NCBI GenBank assembly: GCA_963798795.1
Contig: CAWCUZ010000006.1
Coordinates: 372,001 to 436,000, forward strand
DNA from: CAWCUZ01 sp963798795
GTDB taxonomy: Bacteria; Acidobacteriota; Vicinamibacteria; Vicinamibacterales; SCN-69-37
Reading direction: 5' to 3'
DNA length: 64,000 bases
Shown: positions 51,727 to 59,497 of the stretch, one piece after another
Position numbering within the stretch: the stretch's first letter is position 1
Layout: each line of letters begins with the position of its first letter
Notes under the pieces: generated by a model
Databases searched by the model: none
Told to the model about the DNA's origin: nothing
The model's input: only the letters and a program-made list of their open reading frames with translations
Translations under genes and position numbers: made by a program

Positions 51727-52956
51727 ATGCGAACTTTCGTCACAACCGCCACGTGGGCCGGCCTTGCGGTGCCGGTGTTTGCCGTCTGGCACTGGGTGTA
51801 TCCAGAGTCGCTCCAGCGGCAGGCCACTGGCGTGTTGACCGTGATCGGCATCCTGGTCATCCTGCGCGCGGCCTATGCCACGTCGCGGCGCGCGCGAATT
51901 TTCGCCGATCGGGTGTTGATCCTGGGCGCCGGACCCCTGGCCATCCGGCTGGCGGACGAGCTCGACGCGCGCCGGAACGGGCCCTATCGGCTGCTCGGCT
52001 TCGTCGACGACGCGACCGGCGGCTTCAGCGTGGTGCCGGGCGCCCAGCGCCTGGGCGCGGTCGAGACGCTCAGCGAGATCATCGCTGCCTCGCGACCGAC
52101 GCGCATCGTCCTGGCCATGAAAGATCGGCGGGGACGGGTCCTGGAAGGGCCGCTGCTCGATTCGCGGTTCCGCGGCGTCGCCGTGGAAGAAGCGGCCAGC
52201 TTTTTCGAACGCCTCACGGGCAAGCTGGCGATCGAGTCGCTGCGGCCGAGCGCCCTCATCCTGTCCGACGGCTTTCGGCACTCCGATTTTGCCGGATCCG
52301 GGTTCGGGCGCGCGGCACGGCGCGCAGCGTCCGCGGGCTGTGCAGTGGCCATCCTGATTGTCGCGTCGCCGGTCCTGGCGTTGATTGCGATCCTGATCAA
52401 GCTGGACTCGCGCGGCCCCGTCTTCTTCGTCCAGGACCGGGTCGGGCGAGGCGGCAAGCCGTTCCCGCTCGTGAAATTCCGCACCATGAAGATCGAGGAG
52501 GAAGCCGCGTCCGAGTGGGCGGCCGACAACCTCGACCGCATCACGCGAGTGGGCCACTGGCTGCGCCGGTTCCGGCTCGACGAGCTGCCGCAGTTCATCC
52601 ACGTCGTGAGCGGGCACATGAACCTCGTGGGACCGCGGCCGCACCCGGTGTCGAACTACCAGCTTTTTCTCGAGAACATCCCGTACTACGGGCTGCGCTC
52701 CACGGTCCGTCCCGGCGTGACCGGCTGGGCCCAGGTGCGGATTGGCTACGCCAACGGTCTCGAGGAAGAGACCGAGAAGATGCGGTACGACCTGTACTAC
52801 ATCAAGCAGCGCTCAATCTGGCTCGATCTGAGAATCCTGTTCGAGACGGCCGCCGTAGTGGTGCTCAGCCATCGTACCCGGACCGTCACGCCCAAGCCCC
52901 GGACGGGCACGGTCGGCGGCCAGCGCAAGGCCGGTTCTCCCGCCAAGGCGGGCTGA
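51727..52956 (+). CDS. Polyprenyl-phosphate sugar-1-phosphate transferase, copy 2
   Basis: About 409 residues from this ATG; a TTG at 51682 would add 15. Neither has a clear ribosome site. It is very similar to copy 1 along its whole length: the VWHWVYPESLQ membrane segment, VLILGAGPLAIRLADELDAR, KLAIESLRPSALILSDGFRH, KLDSRGPVFFVQDRVGRGGK, RRFRLDELPQFIHVVSG, NLVGPRPHPVSNYQLFLENI and RPGVTGWAQVRIGYANG. It follows the multidomain kinase by about 135 bases. It could act on a different sugar or lipid than copy 1, or be a duplicate. Confidence 0.9.
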   Translation: MRTFVTTATWAGLAVPVFAVWHWVYPESLQRQATGVLTVIGILVILRAAYATSRRARIFADRVLILGAGPLAIRLADELDARRNGPYRLLGFVDDATGGFSVVPGAQRLGAVETLSEIIAASRPTRIVLAMKDRRGRVLEGPLLDSRFRGVAVEEAASFFERLTGKLAIESLRPSALILSDGFRHSDFAGSGFGRAARRAASAGCAVAILIVASPVLALIAILIKLDSRGPVFFVQDRVGRGGKPFPLVKFRTMKIEEEAASEWAADNLDRITRVGHWLRRFRLDELPQFIHVVSGHMNLVGPRPHPVSNYQLFLENIPYYGLRSTVRPGVTGWAQVRIGYANGLEEETEKMRYDLYYIKQRSIWLDLRILFETAAVVVLSHRTRTVTPKPRTGTVGGQRKAGSPAKAG

Positions 52957-52963
52957 AGCGAAC

Positions 52964-53083
52964 TCACTGCGACAGCAGCAGGGCCAGCGCGACGACAACG
53001 GCGGGGCCGAGCAGGGCGAGACCGACCGATCGAAGAATCAGGCCGGCGAGAAGCGTGCGGAACCGAACCGTGTCTGACGTCAT
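52964..53083 (-). CDS. Small membrane protein, 39 residues
   Basis: MTSDTVRFRTLLAGLILRSV then GLALLGPAVVVALALLLSQ: a short polar start and a hydrophobic helix. AGGAAAG lies about ten bases upstream of the ATG. Third positions are GC-rich, as in real genes here. It lies tail to tail with the sugar transferase. No family is known to me. Confidence 0.45.
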   Translation of the reverse strand: MTSDTVRFRTLLAGLILRSVGLALLGPAVVVALALLLSQ

Positions 53084-53251
53084 CCGTCTTTCCTATCGGA
53101 CGATCGTCAGAGCAAACTCAGTACCACTCCGGAAATGGGTCTTTCCAGACCGGGTCGAGACAGGCGCTCGGCCTCAGTGTCGGAATGACATACCGGCCGC
53201 GTCGTTCAGGCCTGCACGGTGGGTCTCGAACGTGGGGGGCGCCGCCGAGGC

Positions 53252-53692
53252 TCAGGACCGGGCAATGAGCGCCGCGACAACGGCGACGAGAGTCGAAATC
53301 TGAATGCCGACGAGCCACATGAACTGCCGTGCCGCCCTGGTGTCCAGGATCTCGAGGCGCTGGCCGAGCCCGAGGAGCCGTCCGTCAATGCCGCCGAAGC
53401 GCTGGTCGATTCCGATGAAGCGCTGATCGAGGGCCTCGAGGCGCCGATCGAGGGCCTCGAAGCGCCGGTCGACGCCCTCGAAGCGCCGGTCGATGGCGTC
53501 GAGGCGCCGGTCGATGCCCTCGAAGCGCCGGTCGATGGCATCGAGGCGCAGCTCCAGCCCTTCGAAGCGCCGGTCCATGCGCTGTTCCAGGTGGACGATC
53601 GCCTCACGAATCCCGGTCAGGGTCTCGGTCTGTTCCACCACTCTGCCTTCAAGGATGGAAACGCGGTCGGTGACTGTGGTCACGGCCTGCAT
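53252..53692 (-). CDS. Heptad-repeat coiled-coil protein with a C-terminal membrane anchor
   Basis: About 146 residues from MQAVTTVTDRVSILEGRVVE. Residues 30-115 are about a dozen 7-residue units of the form LDAIDRR/FEGIDRR, mirrored in the DNA as 21-base tandem repeats. The C-terminus is one membrane helix (WLVGIQISTLVAVVAALIAR), giving a tail-anchored rod. Related proteins occur in many bacteria without known function. An upstream ATG at 53737 is possible. Confidence 0.75.
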   Translation of the reverse strand: MQAVTTVTDRVSILEGRVVEQTETLTGIREAIVHLEQRMDRRFEGLELRLDAIDRRFEGIDRRLDAIDRRFEGVDRRFEALDRRLEALDQRFIGIDQRFGGIDGRLLGLGQRLEILDTRAARQFMWLVGIQISTLVAVVAALIARS

Positions 53693-53854
53693 CCGCGCAC
53701 AGCCCGTGCCAGCGAGAATGCGCCCAAACCCGCCCAATCCTCCTCACGCGTCGCACTTTCTGCACTCTCTTCCCGAGACGACGATGGCATCGTCTGAAAT
53801 GGGGGTCAATGGGAAAGGTTGCGGGGCGAGGGGGCGATTGATGATGATCCGGGC

Positions 53855-56749
53855 ATGACCATTCGCAGGGGAAGGTCGCTTCTGGCGGCCGGCGTCGTGG
53901 CCCTGGCCGTACCGCTCACGCTCCGTGCGCTCGATCAGCAGGGCCGCGGCCGCGGGCCCGCGCCCCCGCCGCCGACACTGGGGCTCGAGCACGGCACGCT
54001 CGACTTCGACACGCCCGACTTCACACTGAAACTGGTCAGGGACTCGCAGACGATTGCGGCGCTCGAGCCGAAGGGCGCGAAGGGCATCGACGCGAACACG
54101 CCGTTCGACTTCACGCCGGCGGACCAGCTCACGGCGCGCCAGGGAGATGGGTTCAACCATCTCGGCGACATCACGCTGCGGATCCAGCAGGCGGGATGGC
54201 ACGACGGCGCGTGGGTGGACCTGGCGTCCAGCGCCGAGCGCAAGCCGGTTCAGGCGCTCGCGGCCCAGGGCACGGGCCGGCGGTCGGGACCGGCCGAACG
54301 GCTGGCCGCGGCGGATCTCGCGGCGGCGCTGCCGGCGGATTCGCCCGTGCGCGTCGTGCGCACGTGGCGCGTGGACGCATCCGGCCGTCTCGTCCTGCAC
54401 TTCGACCTCACGAACACGAGCCGCGCGCCCGTGACGATCGGCGGCCTCGGCTTTCCGGTCGTGTTCAACAACATGATCCAGAACTTCACGACCAACCGCG
54501 CGCGCACGCTGCCGCAGGCGCACGAGGTCTGCTCGTTCTTCGATCCGTACCTGGGCCGTGACGCCGGCTACCTGCAGGTCACGCGTCTCTCCGGCGCCGG
54601 TCCCGCGCTGGTCGTCGTGCCGGAGCCGGGGACGCACACGCCGTTCGAGGCGTTCCGTCCGCTCGACGACGCGTCCCGCCGGGGCCAGACGTTCGAAGGC
54701 GCGTTCGAGTGGACGGTGCACAGCCAGGCGTACGCCGAAAAGGAATGGAAGGGCGCGGACCAGTGGAATCCGCCGACCGCGGAGACGATCGGGCCGGGCG
54801 ACTCGCGCGCGTACGGGCTGCGGTTCCTCGTGTCGGATGAGATCCGGCACATCGAACGCACGCTCGCGGCCAACGACCGGCCCGTGGCCGTTGGCATTCC
54901 TGGCTACATCCTGCCGATGGATCTGGAGGCGCGCCTGTTCCTGACGCCGGGGAAGCGCAAAGTCAAGAACCTGGGTATCGAGCCCGACGGCGCGCTGGGC
55001 ATCACCGCCGCCGGCACCGCGCCGGGCGGACAATTGCAGTACCTCGTCCGGGGCCGGCAGTGGGGCCGCGCGCGGCTCGACGTGAGCTACGACGACGGCA
55101 CGGTGCAGTCGATTCACTACGATGTCACGAAGCCCGCGCGCGAGGCGGTTGCCGACATGGGCCGGTTCCTCACGACCAGAGCCTGGTATACGGACGAGAG
55201 CGATCCGTTTCATCGCGCGCCGTCGGTCATGAACTACGACCACGCGAAGGATCGCATCGTGCTGCAGGACACGCGCGCCTGGATCGCGGGCCTGTCCGAC
55301 GAAGGCGGCGCCGGCGCGTGGCTGGCGGCGATGATGAAGGAGTTCGTCGAACCGGACAAGGCCGAGGTCGACAAGCTGTCGCAGTTCGTCGACCAGACGC
55401 TCTGGGGCACGATTCAGTACAGCGCGGGCCCGCGGATGTACGGCGTGAAGAAGAGCGTGTTCTATTACCAGCCGGACCTCCTGCCTGGCTACGACTACCA
55501 GCCCGGCAACTGGACGACGTGGTCGTCGTGGAACAAGGAGCAGGCGGACGCGGTCAACCGGGCGTACGACTACCCGCACGTCGTGGCGGCGTACTGGACG
55601 ATGTATCGCCTGGCGCGGAATCACCCCGGGCTGGTGACCGCGCATCCGTGGGAGTGGTATCTCGACAAGGCGTTCAACACGGTCAAGTTCATGACCGGCG
55701 GCTTTGCGGAGCCGGGCCAGCGCGGCGGCGTCGGCTACGTGAACGTCGGGCTCATGGACGGCGACGTGTTCGTGCTGCTGCTCGACGACCTGAAGCGCGA
55801 GTCGTGGGCCGGGCAGGCGACGTATCTCGAGGGCGCGATGAAGCGGCGCGCCGATCGGTGGAACGCCGACGCGTATCCGTTCGGGTCGGAGATGGCGTGG
55901 GATTCCACGGGCCAGGAGGAGATCTTCGCCTGGACCGACTACTTCGGCTTCAAGGACAAGTCGCAGGTCTCGCTGAATTCGATCCTCGGCTACATGCCGA
56001 CGGTGCCGCACTGGGGCTACAACGGCAACGCGCGGCGCTACTGGGACTTCATCTACGGCGCCGCGCCGGGCGGCACGATCGAGCGGCAGATCCATCACTA
56101 CGGGTCCGGCATCAACGCGATCCCGGTGCTGACCGGGTATCGCGAGCACCCGGACGACTTCTATCTGCTGCGGATCGGGTATGGCGGGTCGATGGGCGCC
56201 TTGTCGAGCATCGCGCAGGACGGGTTCCCGTCGGCGGCGTTCCACTCGTATCCGTGGCATCTGCGGTGGGACGACTACATCGGCGACTACGGTCCGAACT
56301 TCTACGGCCACGCCGTCACCACCGGCACCTACATCGTCAATCACCCCGACTACGGGTGGGTGGCCTTCGGCGGCAACGTCGTTGCGGCTCGTAGCCCCGG
56401 GTCATCCGGGAGAAGCCCCGGGTCTTCAGACCCGGGGATCTGGCTCACCGTCGACCCCGTCGACTCCACGCGTCGCCGCATCTACATCGCGCCGCTCGGC
56501 CTGTATCTCACGCTCGACGCGGGCACGTTCGACCGTGTCGCCATCAATCGATCGACGCACGCCGTGCGTCTCACGCTCGCGCCGGCCGGACCGTACACGC
56601 CGAACGCGCGGCTGCGGATCTCGCAGCCCGCCACCGTGCCGGGCATCGGCAGGTACGCGATGTCGACGGGCACGTTCACGACGGAGCGCGGCGCCATCGT
56701 GGTGCCGCTCGGGGCGGCGCAGACGTCTGTCGAGCTGGGCATCAGATAG
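53855..56749 (+). CDS. Large secreted protein, DUF5695-like, possibly carbohydrate-active
   Basis: About 964 residues from an ATG that gives a good signal peptide (MTIRRGRSLLAAGVVALAVP, ending near ALDQQG); a TTG twelve codons earlier is the alternative. The N-terminal third is beta-rich and the middle (about 420-800) looks helical and rich in Trp/Tyr, as in alpha/alpha-barrel glycan-binding enzymes. Motifs include WTDYFGFKDKSQVSLNSILG and YGSGINAIPVLTGY. I believe it matches the DUF5695 family; the activity is unknown. A palindromic repeat is inserted in frame near residue 850. It lies just before the epimerase gene. Confidence 0.7.
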   Translation: MTIRRGRSLLAAGVVALAVPLTLRALDQQGRGRGPAPPPPTLGLEHGTLDFDTPDFTLKLVRDSQTIAALEPKGAKGIDANTPFDFTPADQLTARQGDGFNHLGDITLRIQQAGWHDGAWVDLASSAERKPVQALAAQGTGRRSGPAERLAAADLAAALPADSPVRVVRTWRVDASGRLVLHFDLTNTSRAPVTIGGLGFPVVFNNMIQNFTTNRARTLPQAHEVCSFFDPYLGRDAGYLQVTRLSGAGPALVVVPEPGTHTPFEAFRPLDDASRRGQTFEGAFEWTVHSQAYAEKEWKGADQWNPPTAETIGPGDSRAYGLRFLVSDEIRHIERTLAANDRPVAVGIPGYILPMDLEARLFLTPGKRKVKNLGIEPDGALGITAAGTAPGGQLQYLVRGRQWGRARLDVSYDDGTVQSIHYDVTKPAREAVADMGRFLTTRAWYTDESDPFHRAPSVMNYDHAKDRIVLQDTRAWIAGLSDEGGAGAWLAAMMKEFVEPDKAEVDKLSQFVDQTLWGTIQYSAGPRMYGVKKSVFYYQPDLLPGYDYQPGNWTTWSSWNKEQADAVNRAYDYPHVVAAYWTMYRLARNHPGLVTAHPWEWYLDKAFNTVKFMTGGFAEPGQRGGVGYVNVGLMDGDVFVLLLDDLKRESWAGQATYLEGAMKRRADRWNADAYPFGSEMAWDSTGQEEIFAWTDYFGFKDKSQVSLNSILGYMPTVPHWGYNGNARRYWDFIYGAAPGGTIERQIHHYGSGINAIPVLTGYREHPDDFYLLRIGYGGSMGALSSIAQDGFPSAAFHSYPWHLRWDDYIGDYGPNFYGHAVTTGTYIVNHPDYGWVAFGGNVVAARSPGSSGRSPGSSDPGIWLTVDPVDSTRRRIYIAPLGLYLTLDAGTFDRVAINRSTHAVRLTLAPAGPYTPNARLRISQPATVPGIGRYAMSTGTFTTERGAIVVPLGAAQTSVELGIR
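56391..56441. repeat. Palindromic repeat inside the DUF5695-like gene
   Basis: A perfect palindrome CCCCGGGTCT, TC, AGACCCGGGG (56416-56437) is preceded by a partial copy (AGCCCCGGGTCATCCGGGAG). Together they code for RSPGSSGRSPGSSDPG, which interrupts an otherwise smooth sequence (GGNVVAA, then IWLTVDPVD). The insert keeps the reading frame. It resembles the intergenic GGGGCT-type palindromes of this genome. Confidence 0.75.
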
Positions 56750-56753
56750 ATCG

Positions 56754-57728
56754 ATGGCGGAAGGGCTTGTCGTCGTGTCCGGCGCCGGCGGCTTCATCGG
56801 GGGCCACCTGGTGGCGGCTCTCGAGAAACAGGGAAGGCGGGTGCGGGCCGTCGACGTCAAGGCTCCGGCGGACTGGTACCAGCGATCCGCAACGGCCGAG
56901 AATGTCGTCGCCGACCTGCGGCGGCCGGAAGAGGCCGCGCGCGCCTGCCAGGGAGCCGACGTCGTCTATCAGCTTGCCGCCGACATGGGCGGCATGGGAT
57001 TCGTCGAACGCAACAAGGCCCTGTGCATGCTCTCGGTGTTGATCAACACGCACATGCTCCTGGCGGCGCGGGATGCCGGCGTGACGCGCTTCTTCTATTC
57101 GTCGTCCGCATGCGTCTACAACGCCGACAAGCAGACGTCGGCCGAGGTGGTTCCCCTGCGCGAAGAAGACGCGTATCCCGCCATGCCCGAAGACGGCTAC
57201 GGCTGGGAGAAGCTCTTTTCGGAACGGATGTGCCGGCATTTTCGCGAGGATTTCGGTCTGGAGACCCGCTGCGTCCGGTATCACAACGTCTACGGTCCGC
57301 ACGGCGCATGGGACGGCGGCCGCGAAAAGGCGCCGGCGGCGATCTGCCGCAAGGTGGCCGAGGCAGTGGTGAGCGGGGATCACTCAATCGAGATCTGGGG
57401 CGACGGCCGCCAGAGGCGGTCGTTCATGTACATCGACGACTGCATTCGCGGGACGATGGCGGTGTGTGACAGCGAGATCCTGGAGCCCATCAATCTCGGG
57501 TCGAATGAACTGGTGACGATTGACCAGTTGGTGAACATCGTCGAAGGCATCGCCGGGGTGCGGCTGACGCGACGGTACAACCTGGCGGCACCGAAAGGGG
57601 TGAACGGCCGGAATTCCGATAACACGCGGATCAGGGAATACCTGGGCTGGGAGCCTGGGATCCGCCTGCGGGACGGCCTGGAACGCACGTACGCGTGGAT
57701 CTACGACCAGTACGTCGCCAGGCGGTGA
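56754..57728 (+). CDS. NAD-dependent epimerase, GDP-mannose 3,5-epimerase-like
   Basis: 324 residues of the short-chain dehydrogenase fold. The nucleotide-binding GxxGxxG is in SGAGGFIGGHL (10-16), and the catalytic YxxxK is Y149/K153 (YGWEK). C120 in SSACVY and the lysine in GGREKAPAA match the acid/base residues of plant GDP-mannose 3,5-epimerase, which converts GDP-mannose to GDP-L-galactose. MGGMGFVERNKA also fits. It starts four bases after the upstream gene. It may supply a nucleotide sugar for the polysaccharide locus downstream. Confidence 0.88.
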   Translation: MAEGLVVVSGAGGFIGGHLVAALEKQGRRVRAVDVKAPADWYQRSATAENVVADLRRPEEAARACQGADVVYQLAADMGGMGFVERNKALCMLSVLINTHMLLAARDAGVTRFFYSSSACVYNADKQTSAEVVPLREEDAYPAMPEDGYGWEKLFSERMCRHFREDFGLETRCVRYHNVYGPHGAWDGGREKAPAAICRKVAEAVVSGDHSIEIWGDGRQRRSFMYIDDCIRGTMAVCDSEILEPINLGSNELVTIDQLVNIVEGIAGVRLTRRYNLAAPKGVNGRNSDNTRIREYLGWEPGIRLRDGLERTYAWIYDQYVARR

Positions 57729-57817
57729 CCGAGAGGCTCTGGCGCGTGAAGGAATTCTGGTATGGCGTCCGTCTCTTCGATCGCGCCGCTCGGCACTAGA
57801 ATGTCATTCACCGGCGG

Positions 57818-59266
57818 ATGGACGACACAGACAATCCCGGATTGCCCCAGAGGCCAGGCCTGCTGAGCGGCTGGAAGGAAATCGCGGCATATCTAGGCCG
57901 TGGCGTCCGGACTGTACAGCGGTGGGAGCGCTATCTGGCGCTGCCCATCCACAGGATTCCGACCCCGCGGCATGGGCAGATCATCTATGCGGTGCGCGAC
58001 GAACTGGACGTCTGGCGGGCCTCCAGGGCGCATGTGGACTTCGATGATCGGGCGCACCCGGAAGTGCCGGGTGATGTGTCGGATTACGCAGACGATCGTG
58101 CCCTCCCCGGTGTGCCGGTCCGGCCGTGGTTTGAGGATGCGGTCGAGCGGGTGTCCTCGGAAAGCCGCGGCAGACGTCGCCTCCTGGTCCCGATCGGGTT
58201 GGCCGTCGCGGTGGTCCTGCTGGTGGGTGTGGGTCTAGTGGCGGGCGAGTGGCTCGAGAGCCGGCGCGTCGCTGCCGAAATCCCGGCGTCCTTCCGATTC
58301 CAGGCGCATCAGCTCCTGGCGCTGGACCGCGGCGGCCGCGTGATCTGGTCGCACGACTTCGGCGTCCAGGTGACGGGACGCTGGTTGATGGATCTCGTCG
58401 CCATGCCGGTCGATCTCGATGACGACGGGCAATTGGAGTACGTCGCGGCGGTTGGCTTCGGGCCGGATCCGAACGCGCCGCCCACCAGGTCGGACGCCTT
58501 GTTCTGCTTCAACAGCCATGGCGACGTCCGCTGGAGCGTCACGCCGCAGGTCTCGCTCAATTTCGGCGGTGAGGAATTCCGGGGCCCCTGGAGACTGCAG
58601 TCATTCACGGTCTCGCAGGACGGGCCGAACCGGAAGGTGTGGGCGGCATTCAGTCATCATACGTGGCGCCCCGCGTTCGTCCTGGAGATCGGGCCGGACG
58701 GAACGCACTCGATGCGCTACGTGCAGTCCGGCTGGATTTGGGCCCTCGCATCGTGGCAGACGCCGGAAGGCAGCTTTCTGGCGGCAGGAGGCGTGGACAA
58801 CGAACGCGAACGTCCGTCGCTCGCCCTGGTGAGCCTGTCCGGCGAACCGGCGCACTCGCCCAATACGGCAGGATCGCGTGACGAGTGCCGCGGGTGCCTG
58901 CCGGGAGTCCCCGACGCCTACTTCCTCTTCCCGCGCTCGGAAGTCACAGCGGCGAGCCGAACCTCTCCCTATGGGTATATCAATACCCTTCACGTCGTCG
59001 GCGACCGGTTGAAAGTCCGTGTTCACGACACGCCGCAGGCCGCCCGAATCGGCTTCGTGTCGCCGGATCTCCAGATTCACGAGCTCGAAGGATCCGATGC
59101 CTACTGGGCGGAGCACCGCAACCTCGAAGACGAGGGTAGGATCGGGCACACGGTGGAGAACTGCCCCGAGCGAACCACGCCACGCGAAGTCCGCGTCTGG
59201 CGGCCGGGTGATGGCTGGACGTCGATGATGGTGTTTCCCAAGACGACAGGCAGTTCGATTCGCTGA
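57818..59266 (+). CDS. HTH-membrane protein with extracytoplasmic domain
   Basis: 482 residues. The N-terminal domain LSGWKEIAAYLGRGVRTVQR with WERYLALPIHR is a MerR/excisionase-like helix-turn-helix very common in Acidobacteriota regulators. A single membrane helix (about 122-146, LLVPIGLAVAVVLLVGVGLV) leads to a C-terminal beta-rich region with FG-GAP-like DLDDDGQLEYVAAVGFG. This suggests a one-component sensor with an outside ligand domain and an inside DNA-binding domain, possibly controlling neighbouring genes. Target unknown. Confidence 0.82.
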   Translation: MDDTDNPGLPQRPGLLSGWKEIAAYLGRGVRTVQRWERYLALPIHRIPTPRHGQIIYAVRDELDVWRASRAHVDFDDRAHPEVPGDVSDYADDRALPGVPVRPWFEDAVERVSSESRGRRRLLVPIGLAVAVVLLVGVGLVAGEWLESRRVAAEIPASFRFQAHQLLALDRGGRVIWSHDFGVQVTGRWLMDLVAMPVDLDDDGQLEYVAAVGFGPDPNAPPTRSDALFCFNSHGDVRWSVTPQVSLNFGGEEFRGPWRLQSFTVSQDGPNRKVWAAFSHHTWRPAFVLEIGPDGTHSMRYVQSGWIWALASWQTPEGSFLAAGGVDNERERPSLALVSLSGEPAHSPNTAGSRDECRGCLPGVPDAYFLFPRSEVTAASRTSPYGYINTLHVVGDRLKVRVHDTPQAARIGFVSPDLQIHELEGSDAYWAEHRNLEDEGRIGHTVENCPERTTPREVRVWRPGDGWTSMMVFPKTTGSSIR

Positions 59267-59497
59267 TTCGCGGCCTCGGCCGCAACTCTCGACAGTTCGC
59301 ACACCGATCAATAGACGCAGACTCGCGCCAGAGTGCGTCAGCACGCGCATGTCGTGCTATGACGTGGCGCTTCTGCCGGCAGAGTGTCGTACATTCGCCC
59401 TCTTCGGTCGTAAATGCCACGTGTGAAGACGAAGCCTCCCGGGCGGCGGTAGTTCGTCGCTGGAAGAACCTGGAAGAACCTGGAAGAAGAAAGACCA
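59267..59497. promoter_or_regulatory. Leader region of the exopolysaccharide genes, with a 10-base tandem repeat
   Basis: About 230 bases without a gene. Immediately before the next start codon the unit TGGAAGAACC occurs twice, followed by TGGAAGAAGA (59461-59490). The purine-rich last unit doubles as the ribosome-binding site (GGAAGAAGAAAG before ATG). I see no convincing promoter hexamers. Confidence 0.45.
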
